Shown: piece after piece, positions 34,509 to 47,255 of the stretch
Layout of the letters: each line of letters begins with the position of its first letter
Position numbering within the stretch: position 1 is the stretch's first letter
NCBI GenBank assembly: GCA_946800325.1
Contig: OX326957.1
Span: 12,815,591-12,879,590, forward strand
Direction: 5' to 3'
Source of the DNA: Luzula sylvatica
Taxonomy: Eukaryota; Streptophyta; Magnoliopsida; Poales; Juncaceae
DNA: 64,000 nt
The notes under the pieces: generated by a model
Databases searched by the model: none
Told to the model about the DNA's origin: nothing
The model's input: the letters and a program-made list of their open reading frames with translations, nothing else
Made by a program: the position numbers and the translations under genes

Positions 34509-35110
34509 GAGACAGCATCACGATTCACGTCTCTTTCCTTTTCTTCGCACATCACAGTTGCATCTCATGCATAATGTGCGGACGCAATAGAGTTCATATA
34601 TGCTGTTTGATTTTCATTGGGACTTCACACGCAAAATGACATCTCATTCATAATATGCAGAGGGAATATAGTTAATAACAAGAAGTTTGATTTTGATTGA
34701 AAGTTCAGAACCAAATGATTACACTTATTTTTTTTATAAAAATAATTACAATTAATGAATATAAACTTCATTGAGATATTAGAAGAAATCAACAATTTAG
34801 AGAGGTATCATGGTAATATAAGGTTTCTAATTCCAGATTTTTTGTGTCATCGAGGTAATTATTTATTTCATCAACTTTCTTAATTTAGATAAAATCAAAA
34901 GTATTGATGAAAGATTTCAATTATGTCGCCCTTTTTGTTGTTTATAGTCGGATCTCATTCTATTTATTAATAGTAGTTATTTTTCTTCTTCTTAATTAGG
35001 CACTCACTAATGACAAGGCCGGCTCAACAGGATAGTTATATGAATCATTATTGTTAAACTAATGCCTAAATCCTTTCAAATTCGAAGGCAATTTATTTAG
35101 AATAGTTATA

Positions 35111-35273
35111 AGGAGCAATGCTACAACCCCAGAATTAAATCACAGAACTAATCCCGAAGTAAATATTTGCATTATAAATGAGAAAATCAATGAGCGGGAC
35201 CCACTATATTATTACCATACAAAGCCATTCTGTGTTATTTCTGTACAAAATTTCTGGGTCCGTAGAGTTTTTG
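35111..35273. mobile_element. 163-bp MITE with 8-bp TSD
   Basis: Insertion absent from A1 (near 16292) and from 51888, and flanked by the octamer TAGTTATA (35103-35110 and 35274-35281). The ends share an inverted CTAC..CCCAGAA. Non-autonomous hAT is the likely class. Confidence 0.75.
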
Positions 35274-38200
35274 TAGTTATAAGCTTATAAATTATATTGA
35301 CAATCAAGTACAAATTCTAGAGATCTTTCACGGACTAAATATTCTCCACTAAAATCAAAAGTATTATATTATATTATATTATATTGTATAGTTTTGTGTT
35401 TAATTATATTATATTATTTATTTTATATGATATTATAATTTGTATTATATGATATGATATGATATTATATTATATTGTTTTGTATTATATTATATTATAT
35501 CAATTTATATTATATTGTATTGTATTGTATTTAATTATATTAGATTATATGATATTGTGTGATATAAAATTGGATTATATTATTATATTACGTGGGTACA
35601 AAAATACAAGATATGAAATAATACATAACAAAATTACATGAATGAGATGTATAAAATACAATACAGTTGAATCAAACAAAGGATTTTGAGTTCGTATCGT
35701 ATTTTAAATACATCTCCACCAAAATCTCTCAAATCAAACATGTTCATTGTTTGTTATTGTTAATGGTTTGTTAATTCTGAAATGTCATTTTAAAATTTAA
35801 TATATTGTTTTTGCCATAATAAAACTTTTGACAGAATATTTGCACCCTTAAATATTAACTTTAAATTATTTCATGCTTTGGTTTACTTGAATTCAAGTCA
35901 TGTCTTCTCACGAACGTGTAAATTTAATCTCACATTATCTGTTGTTTTCACTCCTAATCAAACATAAGATTTCCTTTCCAGAGAATGAAATAATGATTTA
36001 TAACTTTTATTAAGTAATAGTTTCCACTTTTCCCATTTTTGCAATTTTGCAATTTTACCTTGTTTGACTCTTCAGCAAATTAATTTTCTTCTTGAAATTT
36101 TCTCTCATACATTTCTATGAACTGATAAGTCAAACTTAATTAACTAATTGAGTTATTTTCGAGTAGAAATAAAATTAAAACGAAATTTTATAATTACAAA
36201 ATATGAACTTGCAATAATAATATTTTGTCTATAAAAAATGAACAATATACACATAAAATATTCATATGATTACATGATGTCTCTAGCCCACAGACGGAGC
36301 CTGTGTGCTAGCAAACATGTATAGTCAGTGACATTTAATTAACATAATTATTAACAAAAAAAAACACTCAATTAACAATTAAAATTATTTATTCATTCAT
36401 ATATATATTTTTTAGATATGAGTCAATTGTATGTTAATTTGGATATAGAGGACGTTCTGTAGACAAGGTAAACTGACTCTTCAAAAAAAAATATTCGTCT
36501 TAACCAATCATACTTTATTTAAATAGAAATATTGTTTATTTTACTTTTTTTTAACACCTTTACAAATAACCAGAGAATATCTTTGGATAAAATCATGCAT
36601 GAATTCTCTTGTTAGATCATCCAAATAACATGTCATGCCAAGACTAAACCAATATTATTGAAAAATCAAGATATCAATTTCATGTCTCTTTTCTCTTCTT
36701 CACACACAAAAGTTGCATCTCATGCATAACGTGGGGGCGGAATATAGGTTATATATATCGTTTGATTTTCATGGGAACTTCACACACAAAATTAACATCA
36801 TATTCATAATTCATAATATTTCGAGGGAATAGAGTTAATAATAAGTTGTTTGATTTTCATTAGAGTTCAGTATCAAATGATTATTTTCTTTTTTGCAAAA
36901 AATAGTTAAGTTGATGAACATAAAATTTTGTTGAGATATTGGAAGAAATCAATAATATAAAACAGTAATAATACTAACCCTATTTATTTCCCCATTTTTT
37001 TTCTCCAATACTTATGTGGCATGTTTGGGAGTACCATGTCATTAAACCAACTTCGTTCACAAAACAAACTTTAGAACAAATCATTTTTATTTGATTCCCA
37101 TCCCATGGTAGAAAAGAGGTACAAAGAGAGAAAAAAACAAAATCCTGATATTCTCGAGTGAGAGACCGATCTCACCAGAGGAGAGCTCGAGCCAGAGAGA
37201 TGTTAATGGATACATTTTGAACAGGAAAACACATCTTACCTGGAGATAAGATGGACCGAGAGAGACAGATCTTGCCATGAGGGAGATTGAGCGACAATTC
37301 TAGGTCAACGGAGATTCTGACCCAGCTCGAGCGAGATGGATTTTCCAGATTTGTAGGCGCTGGAGCTGTTGTCCTACATTTTCTCCTTTAATTCTTTTTT
37401 TATTTTGATATGTTTTTGTTCTTGTTTCTCGAATTGCCTTGCCAGTGATTAATTCATGAACATACTCTTTTATGTTTCTATTCCACAAAATAAACAAAAC
37501 AATTTTATGAATTTTCTTACAAACATAATTTTTTAAAAATAAAACAATCAAAACTTCAATTTTTTTTTGAATAAAATTTTTTTTTTGTCCCTGAGATATA
37601 TCTGACTGGCAAATTGATGTGATGAGTTGATAAATTGATAACTATACAAACTTGTTTAGTAGAAAATTGAGCTCAATATGACTATATTCAAAAGTTATTA
37701 TTACAGTGACTTGACGAAATTGTAACCTCACAAAAGTAATTAGCATCAGAATGACATTTTTTCGAATCATCATTATTAAATGCTGAACACATTACTAAAC
37801 CATCAATTTAAGCCCCAAATCATCGAAACAATCCTAAAGCAGTTAAACGAAACAATAACCCATCATATAAACCCTAAATCGTTAATTAATCCTTAAACTT
37901 CAAATTAAAATTTCAATTACTAAATTAAACTATAGATCTTCAAATTACAATTTTATTCAACATATATAATTGCAAACCAATAACAAACAATTCATTCCAA
38001 TCACACCATAACCATACATGCAATAACTATGAACTAACTCAAAGAACTCTTCTTTTCTTGACATATTTTTTTTAACTGAAAGAAAATAGTAACATCAAAA
38101 GATAATTAGTCTTTGTTGCTTAGATATACAAATATGAAGTGCTAAATCATAAGTTTATTCCTTTTGAATTTCTGAAATTTGCATATTTGCTTCACAAACT

Positions 38201-38379
38201 GATGACTATTCTCTCAAAACCTCATGGATTTCTCAATTTAAATTACAAGTTTAAATCACATATTTGTAATTATTCAAGAACAAAAAAGAGAAACATAAAT
38301 CTCGAGTATGGCTTGTAAATAAATCAAACTCGAGCTGAAAATAATCCTAATTGTTCAAGAACTCAGTTTCGGTTTAGCT

Positions 38380-38670
38380 AAGAAATAAGAAGAATGAAGA
38401 TACTGTTGTAAGCACCTCCCATTCTCGCTTAAGAACCGTTAAAAAAATGAACAGAAACTGACGAAGACGAAGATGAAGAGAAGCACTGGCGAAGACGAAG
38501 ATGAAGAATCGCTTAAGAACCGTTAAAAAAGCCCTGATGTAGAGGAGAGGCTTGACCGCGTGACTGCATGGGTGCGAGAAGCACTGGCTAAAGAGAGATG
38601 CCTGACGAAGACGAGATGAAGAGTGCTTTGGCAGTCATTTGAGAGCACTGGCTAAAGAGAGAAACTAGTA
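38380..38670. other. A2/A3-specific segment with GACGAAGA repeats
   Basis: Contains duplicated 'CGAAGACGAAGATGAAGA' and 'CGCTTAAGAACCGTTAAAAAA', and 'GCACTGGCTAAAGAGAGA' twice. A shorter form is in A3 (58160-58350). A1 lacks it (near 24164), where the flanks join at 'GCTAAGAAACTAG', consistent with a deletion between similar GCTAA(A)GA..GAAA sequences. No ORF with recognisable motifs. Confidence 0.55.
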
Positions 38671-40029
38671 GTTTTTTTGTGAAGAGAGAAATGAGAGAGG
38701 AACAGACGTGGCAGACCGCGCCACATCATCAATTCGGGAAAAAAAATTAGGGAAATAAGTGGGGTTTGTATCATTACTGAAATATAAAAAGGCATCACGG
38801 ATTCATTTGAATATAAGTTTCTAATTCCAGACTCTCTCATTAGAAAATTAAAGTTATTTTCTATTATATTAATCTCACATTATTACTAGAACTCATTTAT
38901 GCATAAGCCTACATACATTTTGTTATTATTTTACGCTATAGTAACAAATGTTTTATATTTATTAATTAGTCATGCTATATAATCATATATAAAGTATAAC
39001 AAAGTTTTATGAGAAAATCGTAACAATATATATTATATTTTTTTTGTTCACAGTAGTTTATGTAATACAAAACATAGAAGCAATCAATCAATGTACTCAC
39101 CGCCGATTATTGATTAAATAGTACTACTAAAAAAGTTGATAAAAAGTACACGAAAATATAAATAACGTCATATTTAATAGTGAAAAAAAATAAAAATATC
39201 CAAATTTTATTAAGAAAAGACTTAACTAAATTATTTAACATGATAAATTCGAAAAATTTAAAACTTTAAAAATCACAACAATATTTAATATATGTTCATC
39301 ACTTATAAGTCAAAGAAGTTATTATGTTTTGATAGGTTAACTAATTTTTTTATTTCTATTAATATTAAAATTGTCTAAACGAAAACACAAACTTGGCCTT
39401 CATAGTACTATACAGAATTCTTAAAATTATGGTGTTATATTAGAGAAAACGTTAATTTATCTTAATAAAAGTACATTGTTAGGCAACTTATTTGTTACAT
39501 ATTGTTTTTGCATTCATATACAATGACTGGAATGGATGTCAAAAAAAAAAAAAAAAATCAAACTAGTAAATTTACAAATTTTTAAAATCAATGTTCTAAA
39601 AAGTATATTAGTATTTGATGCAAGTCTTATATTATATATATTAACTTATTATTATTTCATATATGACAAATTCATCTTTCATTTGTATTAATAAACTTGT
39701 AACATAATGTGAGTTATTAAGATTTTGATTAAACTTGATCTAACATTAACCTAGTGAATGATAGTTGTCCACGTCATTGATGTAACATGACGTGAACTTC
39801 TACATATGTTCAAAGCATGTTATAAAAAATTGACACATAAATGTTTAAGAAACTATGACTATCAAAAATCAATTATTAACCAGGGTCTAAATTTTTTCAC
39901 ATATCATATATAAGGATTGAGATGATTATAGTGATGATGCATAGTGATATTGCACGAATTTGGATAAAAAAATAGGGTGTGGGTAAATTATTGCTTTCGA
40001 ATTTAATATCATAACGTTGAAATTCAAAT

Positions 40030-41350
40030 GGAATCGATGTAATTAAAAAATAAGGTGTTCGATATTTTTATATTTTTTTTAAAAAAAATATTTTTGTGTG
40101 TCAGTCTTGACTACTGAGTTCTTTTTAGGAAAACAAAAAAAAATTGAGTATTTTGCTCGTTTTAAACAATCATTTTGACATTTTGTAGAAAAAATATGAT
40201 ATTCAATTTTTTTCGCAAGTGTTAGACTTCACATTTTGTTCGCAAGTGTTAGACTTCACATTTTGTACTTTGATAACAAATATTGAAAAAATAGAAATTT
40301 GCATGCGTTAGACATAATTTTTGCTCATTTTAAACTATGAAGTTTTTAACAAAAATTGAAAATTGAGTATTTTGCTCATTTTAAACATTAATTTATCATT
40401 GCTTTGAAAAAATATAATAATTATAATTCTATTTTTTGAAGGTGTTATACATAATTTTTTGCATTTTTGCGATAGTTTTTTGGATAAATGGAAATTTGCA
40501 TTCAGAGTTAGGTATTTTACTCTTTTAAAAAATTTTATTGTTAGTCTTCAATTACGGAGGTATATTGATGAAAAAATAAAATTAAGTATTATACTATTTT
40601 TAGATGTCATATTTTGATATATTTTAAAAATATATTATAAAGTGATTTTTTGTAAGGAGTTAATACCTCATATTTTGCATTTCTGCAAAACAAATTGGAA
40701 AAAAATTGAAAAGTATATGTGTTAGTCTTCAATTACTCAATTTTTGTGAGAAAAAACATGAAAATTATATATTTTGCTCGTCTTTTATGAAAATTTTGGC
40801 GTTCTTTCGAAAAATATTATAAATTTATTTTTTTGAAAGTGTTAAGACTTCACTTTGGAGGGAAACATGAAATTTTTTCAAAGTGTTAAGACTTCACTTT
40901 TAAATTTTTTCGAAATTTTGGACAAAAATGAAAAATTTGCTTATGTTAGTCCTCAATTACATAGTTTTTGGAGGGAAACATGAAAAATAAGTATTTTGCT
41001 TGTTTTATATCTCGATTTTGGTATTTTATAGAAAATAAGGATAATTTTTTTTTGAAGGTGTTAGAATTGAATTTTTTGCATTTTTCATATTTTTTGAAAA
41101 AATAGAAATCTGGTTGTGTTAGCTTTTAGTTACAAAGTTTTTATGAGGAAAACAAGAAAACATAGTATTTTTCGTTCTAGATATCAATTTTGTCTTTTTT
41201 AAGAAAAATATGATAATTTATTTTTTCATAGGTGTTATAATTAAATTTATGCATTTTTATAAAAATTTTGAAAAAATAGAATTTTGCACTTAATAGTGAT
41301 TTTTTTAAGCAATACATGAAAATTGATTATATTGTTCTTATTATATCTGA
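40030..41350. repeat. Degenerate ~150-180-bp tandem repeat
   Basis: Variants of 'GTGTTAGACTTCA', 'TTTTGCATTTTT', 'GTTAGTCTTCAATTAC' and 'AGTATTTTGCTCATTTTA' recur in order seven or eight times. The same array is in A3 (59210-60610), with small indels. No coding potential. Confidence 0.7.
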
Positions 41351-42075
41351 ATTTTTGAATTTTTTTATGAAAGTCATTTCTTACTTTGTTATGTAATGTT
41401 TTCATGTGATGAAATTGTTGATGTTTTGATGTCTTTTAATCGAAGACAAAAAAAAAACAGTGCTGATATTTTCCTAGCGAATGTGATATTGCAATTACAA
41501 GAATCTTGAAAAGTATTGTCCATGCATGCATCTTTTGTTATATCATCCAAATAACGTGTCATTGAAAAATCTAGACAACTTCACCCCTTTTTTCCTATTC
41601 TTCACACACAAAATTTGCAACGCATGCATAATGTGCGGGCAGAATGGAGTTCATATATGTTGTTTGGTTTCTCGAAACTTCACGCGAAAAAATCGCATCT
41701 CATTGATAATATGTTGGGGGTATAGAGTTAATAACATATTGCTATCACTAAATGATTATATTTATTTATTTTTACAAAAAAAAAACAGCTACAAGTTTTA
41801 CAACTGATGAACATTGATCTCATTGAGATATTAGAAGAAATCAATAATTTAGAGGGGCATCATGGTAATATTAGATGTCTAATTTCATCAAGGTGATTAT
41901 TTATTGATCTCATCAACTTTCTTTTATTTAAGGAATTTCATCAACTTCCCTAATGTAGGTAATATCAAAAGTATCGATGAAAATTAATATGCATATTTTA
42001 GTTAGCATGTTCCTTTTATTGATAGTTGGATCTTATTTCTTTTTATTAATAGTAGTCATATTTTCTTTTTCTTAA

Positions 42076-42320
42076 TTAGGCGCTGACTAGTGATATTCGC
42101 CACGTTGCACTACAATCAATATTTGAGTTTATTTCTTGACCATCGATGACTATACAACATAGATCATCGATCATCGGGAGTAGGTGTTGCATATCGGGGA
42201 ATATGTTGTTAGAAAAACTTGTGGAACACTTAAAACCAAGCCAAAGGTGTTCAGTGTGTTTATTTACCCATTGCATGGGTTGTAAAGTAGACTCTCCTAA
42301 CTAATAAAGGAGGAGTTCGA
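42076..42320. other. Unrecognised segment shared with A3
   Basis: Follows an acceptor-like 'TTTTTCTTAATTAGG'. The plus-strand reading is LTSDIRHVALQSIFEFIS, then a stop here. In A3 (61323-61547) that stop is absent and a 74-codon ORF is open, with two CxxC-like pairs near the end. 'ATAGATCATCGATCATCGG' is near-palindromic. No family recognised. Confidence 0.25.
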
Positions 42321-42841
42321 ATCTTTCACTAACCATATATTTATTCTGAAATGTCATTTTCAAATTTAATATAATTAATTTCGCCATAATACATTTTTCA
42401 ATTAGAATATATTCATGTTTAAATGAGAGGTGGTTTGATGTAAAAGACTTTAAGACCATGTTTGGCAAGAGAATAAACAAAAAATAAGTGTGTTAATTCT
42501 AGTTTTTTTTTTGTCTCGAGCACTAATGACGCAGTTCGTACGAGATGAACAAGAGACATTTCTAGGACAGCAAATACAAACGATACAACTCTCTGACTTC
42601 CTGGAGTCCCAAGAGAAAAGAGTAAAATAATTCAACTCAACACAAATATAATTTTCATTCATATAATTCTTCTTTTTTACATGAAATGACAACCCTTTAT
42701 ATAGGCTACTAGAACACAAAAAACAAAAACAATAATAATGATAAATTAAGTCTACTTCACTCCCAAGAATCATCATGCATCATAATAACTCCTACAATTT
42801 CCTAAACATCACCAGATTATTATTATGATATCCAACTCAAT

Positions 42842-43373
42842 TTAACACAAGTTTAATTCTATGGATGACACGGCACCATCTGCGTCATTCCCCCCTTGTT
42901 GAAAAGAACTCGTCCTCGAGTTTTTCCCATCTTCTCCATGATTACGAGAATGATTCATCATTGTAAATGTTCTCTTGACCAGAAGTTTTTTTTGTAAATC
43001 CATGTTGTAGAAAATATCTCCAATTCTTCGTAAAGCCTTATCTTCACGTGGTTTAACTTTTCCATAATGTACATAATAATTCTTTGTGCTGGTTATTAGC
43101 ATTATGTACCTAATAATAATTCTTCTTCTTATTAGAATAGAGAATGAATTCTTGAGGCATAAAATAGTGCATCCATTGTTCCAATGGTTGGACAAGTGTA
43201 TAAAACTCCTCGTCATAATTCGAATAGTTTTTGCGCTGATTTGTGAGTCTCTTACTAATGAAACCGATAGACCATTCGTTTTGACAGAGAATTGCGCCAA
43301 ACTCCTCCATGTCTTCATGTAATTCTGATTTTGATAGAAGAAAATTGTCGTGCAAAATTACGGATTTGAACAT
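42842..43373 (-). pseudogene. Gypsy RNase H/pol C-terminus remnant
   Basis: Minus-strand reading SELHEDMEEFGAILCQNEW then GFISKRLTNQRKNYSNYDEEFYTL and MHYFMPQEFILYS matches the Ty3/Gypsy reverse transcriptase-RNase H junction. A frameshift near 43110 moves the frame, after which KNYYVHYGKVKPREDKALRRI runs to NSRTSSFQQGGNDADG, reading across the polypurine tract into the LTR. The reverse transcriptase core and the integrase are absent. Confidence 0.8.
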
Positions 43374-43385
43374 GTCTCTAATTCT

Positions 43386-43595
43386 TTAAGGGCCAATAAT
43401 AATCTCTACTCCGTCTTTCTTGTCATTATAAGTACAATGAGTATGAGAGACCTTAGTGCGAAGACATGTCTCTTCTTGGTATGGTCTTGAATTTAAGGCC
43501 TTTAGAATCACGACCATTTCGCCGATATCTCCATTAGTAACATCATTTTTTTCGTCTTGATCATCAAAGATTGGCGGAGAGTCGAAGTCGACCAA
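43386..43595 (-). pseudogene. Gypsy Gag-protease linker remnant
   Basis: A 69-residue open stretch with MVVILKALNSRPYQEE and CTYNDKKDGVEIIIGP. It resembles the sequence leading into the Gypsy protease, but the catalytic DTG/DSG region is lost. It lies between the gag and RNase H remnants, so the deletion joined protease to late pol. Confidence 0.5.
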
Positions 43596-43633
43596 TTCAT
43601 CTTCAATCAGTTCTTAGAATAGAGAGAAACTTG

Positions 43634-44065
43634 CTAGTTTGGACATTCGAAAGCAATATGCTCATAACCCTTACAAGTGTAGCAGTGTACCGACTTTACG
43701 TTTGCTTGGGCCAGAAAAACCGTATTTTCTTCACTTGAAACATCATCACGTGCAAGGTGGAAAATTTGTGTCTTCTCCATCTCGCTTTCATCACTTACAA
43801 ATTCATCATCTGGACTACTCAAAAATTCGTGCCCCCTTCGGCGATCTCGACTTTGATTAGTGCCGCTGCTCCGTGAACCGTGCCTCGTTCGTCGTTCGCG
43901 GTGATGACCAACATCTTCAATGAGAGAAATAATCTCTCCAAGTTGTTGCACAAGCTTTCCTATCTCGTCAATCTCAGCATCTTGCTGGAGCACAAAATGT
44001 CTCAACTCGTTCAACTCGATTTCTTCACGATGGGCATTGTTTCGTAGCCAAGCGCGACCAGCCAT
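43634..44065 (-). pseudogene. Gypsy Gag remnant with zinc knuckle
   Basis: A 143-codon frame starting MAGRAWLRNN nine bases after the primer-binding site. An acidic, coiled-coil-like N-terminus (EEIELNELRHFVLQQDAEID) is followed by an RS/RG-type basic stretch and a zinc knuckle CYTCKGYEHIAFEC (C-x2-C-x4-H-x4-C) right before the stop. The capsid core expected between these parts is missing, so the protein is shortened. Translation could start upstream in the LTR (44113), but the post-primer ATG is more natural. Confidence 0.75.
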
Positions 44066-44453
44066 TGAAGCCTGCTCTGATACCAATTGACGCAGTTCGT
44101 ACGAGATGAACAAGACACAGTTCTAGGACAACAAATACAAACGATACAACTCTCTGATTTCCCGGAGTCTCAAGAGAAAATAGTGAAATAATTCAACTCA
44201 ACACAAATATAATTTTCATTCATATAATTCTCCTTTTTTACATGAAATGACAGCCCTTAATATAGGCTACTAGAACACAAAAAACAAGAACAATAATAAT
44301 GGTAAATTAAGTCTACTTCACTCCCAAGAGTCATCATGCATCATAATAACTCCTACAATTCCCTAAACATCACCAGATTATTATTATGATATCCAACTCA
44401 ATTTAACACAAGTTTAATTCTATGGATGACATGGTACCATCTGCGTCAACTAA

Positions 44454-44729
44454 TTTGTTAGGTGTGATGAATAAGTTTAAGAGAGGAGTAAATTCACAAA
44501 AAACTAACCCGCCTCAAGCATGGCATAACTCTTACTCAGAATTTTTTTTTACCAATTTTATCTCTCATTTATCCATTTTCATCTCTTTTTATTACTTCTC
44601 ACTCTCCCCCCATACATTTCTTTCTCTCATGTCACCGTCTTCACATATTCACATCCAAAACAATTTTTCTCCATTGTACTTAATGTAATAAAAAGAACAT
44701 TCGGATTATTAAAAAAATATTCAACATGT
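44454..44729. other. No gene recognised
   Basis: Pyrimidine-rich, promoter-like sequence right of the Gypsy element. It should join directly to 42440-42521 in the empty chromosome. Confidence 0.3.
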
Positions 44730-45183
44730 TGGTATGTATACCTGCTTACAAATTCAAAAAACATTGCTTGATAATTTTATCATGTTGTGGTTTTCACAAC
44801 TTTAGAAAATGTCGAACGGGGATTTTAAACGAGAATGATAGATTTCTTAATATGCCATAAAACTTGTCCGAATCCGAACACATTAATCAAACTGACGATG
44901 ATTTGACCATAAAAGAGACGCATGTTGAAGTAGTTCTTCGAAATACTATTACAAATGCTTTGTCGACTGAACACCAAGGATGTCGTGATCATAGGAACTA
45001 GATTTTGTATGAGATTGATAAATTCATGTATGTAATTTTATTAGTATTTATCAATTAGGATGAGTAAGTATTATTTTATGAATATTTTAGAAATATTTTG
45101 TCTAGTTTAATTTTACGTATGTCATTTAATTCCAATATATGAATTAATCTAATATATTTTTGCGTTATAGTAATAATTACTAT

Positions 45184-45554
45184 CAATGTTTTAAATTTCG
45201 ATATAACGATCTATTGTGCTTGGACTGTAATTTATATATGATGACCGATATAGCGGCGCTATTTAGTTGTTTGCGGTATTTCGTTTTAGAAATATTTATT
45301 GTGAATTGCGCTATGACGGCGCAATTGCGTCGCTATTTAAATCACTGATTAATACTTAAAATCAGTGATTTAAATAGCGGCGCAATTGCGTCCCCATAGC
45401 GCAAATCGCAAATCGCAAAAAATATTTTTAAAACGTAATGCCGCAATCAACTAAATAGCGTCGCAATATTGCCGCAATATCGCGCAATATCTTTCACCAT
45501 ATGTAAATTACAATCAAACAACAATGGACCGCTATATTACAATTTAAAACATTG
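45184..45554. mobile_element. MITE with CAATGTTTTAAAT ends, copy 2, expanded
   Basis: Same element as 26867-27149 but about 90 bp longer. The extra material includes a perfect hairpin with 20-bp arms, 45331-45350 and 45360-45379 (arm CGCTATTTAAATCACTGATT), and nine bases between. The GCGCAATTGCG flank is repeated on both sides. Confidence 0.65.
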
Positions 45555-46194
45555 CTTAAAACTAATATATACTTTTCATTTCTTTTAATGTTCGCAAAAA
45601 TAATTTTCATATTACTAATAAATACTTCATTTCTTTTAATGTTTATAATGTTTGAATTTTTCGTACCCACGTACCGCACCTAGACAGCGGAACATACGAC
45701 CAACCATAACCCTAGGATCTCGTTTCGATCAAATTTAAAGGAATGATTATGATTAAATATACCACCGGAAATTGATCACGTACGAAAGATTTAAGCAAAT
45801 TCTTCTCTGTTGCACTTCTTGTTCACGGTTAAATTTCGTGTTCCTTGATCACTAAGCCTCTCAATTCGAGCCTCCCTACTCCATCCACCACGAAGAAATG
45901 ACAATTGCCCTAGTCCGATCGACAATTCCTCGTACGACAGATCACTCTTATTTAAGTCTTCCCAATTTGACTTATTAATTAGGATAATAATTTCTGAAAA
46001 TTATCCCAAATTTTCAAGGGAAATGACAGTTAGAGAGAGAGAATCACGTTTTGCACTATATATAATCATATGGATAAGATCCAATGAAAAATTCTTTTTT
46101 GAAATTTCAAAATTGTCTACAACCTTTCACTAATCAAAGATGATAAATCATTCAAACAGAGAACAAATCATCACGAAAGTAATTGATAATCTAA

Positions 46195-47255
46195 TTATAT
46201 TATATTATATTGTACTTCTTGTTTTATATTCAATTATATCATATTCTTTTATATTCAATTATATTATATTATTTTATATTATATTATAGTTTTCATTATA
46301 TATTATTATATTATTTTTTATTATATTATACTATAAATTTATAATATATTAGATTGTGTGATGTAGTATGATATGGAAATTGGATTACGGGCTTGATTGT
46401 TTTGAGGCATAAGATGGGATAGGATTTCAATATCCGGAATAAGCCGAAAATATCTTGTTTGTTTTGAGGGATTAAATGGGATAGTATTTCTTGTCCCAGT
46501 ACTTCGTACTCCCACTTCAAATCGGTATTACAAATCCATGGATAAAGCTATCCATGTATTTGATTATAATATTATTTCTTTAAATTTTATTCATGAACAA
46601 TAATTATATTATAATTATATTATATTATATTAAACAACAATAATAATATATTATGTACTATTTTATAATGTAATATAATAAAATTTAAAACAATTTATAA
46701 TATAATATAAAACAATATAACATAATATAATATATTATAATATAATATAACATAACATAATATAATATAATATAAAATATTATAATATAATATAATATAA
46801 TGTAATATAATATAAACCAATATAATATAAAACAATATAATATAATATAATATAATATAATATAATATAATATAGTATAAAATAATATAATATAATATAA
46901 TATAACATCAGATAACAACATAAAAAATATATACTATAATATAAAACAATATAAATAATATAATATAATATAATATAATATAATATTAATTAATTAAAGT
47001 AATATAATATAATATAATATAATATAATATTAATTAATTAAAGTAATATAATATAATATTACATTATATTATATTATATAATAAGAATTAAATGACATAC
47101 ATATAATATTATATTAAATTATATAATGTTATTTTATGATATAATATTATATTATATTATATAATAAGAATTGAAGTAATATAATATAATATAATATTAT
47201 AATATAATACAATATTATATTATACAATAAAATAAAATAAATGTAATATTTTATA
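46195..47255. repeat. Period-5 AT satellite in D2
   Basis: Counterpart of 27781-28860, differing by small indels of 5-bp units. The palindrome 47369-47398 follows at the same distance as in D1. Confidence 0.8.

Larger units (their letters stand above)
34510..42350 (+). repeat. A block, copy 2 (A2)
   Basis: Collinear with A1 up to about 39830 and with A3 from 35740 to 42320. It carries a private MITE (35111-35273), keeps the empty sites of the Copia and hAT insertions of A1, and includes the degenerate repeat 40030-41350. Its right end has an unrecognised 200-bp piece (42076-42320) also found in A3. Confidence 0.8.
42527..44448 (-). mobile_element. Ty3/Gypsy retrotransposon, internally deleted
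   Basis: Two 361-bp LTRs (42527-42887 and 44088-44448) start TGACGCAG and end CTGCGTCA. The target duplication is ACTAA (42522-42526 and 44449-44453). The primer-binding site TGGTATCAGAGC (minus strand, 44085-44074) matches initiator-Met tRNA, and the polypurine tract is at 42888-42897. Only about 1.2 kb lies between the LTRs, against 4-5 kb or more in a full element. The LTRs differ at about 17 of 361 sites, so it is several times older than the Copia element. Confidence 0.93.

Noticed and set aside
42290..42330. B-box-like GGAGTTCGAATC, suggesting a tRNA or SINE
   Set aside because: No matching A box, acceptor stem or cloverleaf could be built. The copy in A3 (61560) does not help.
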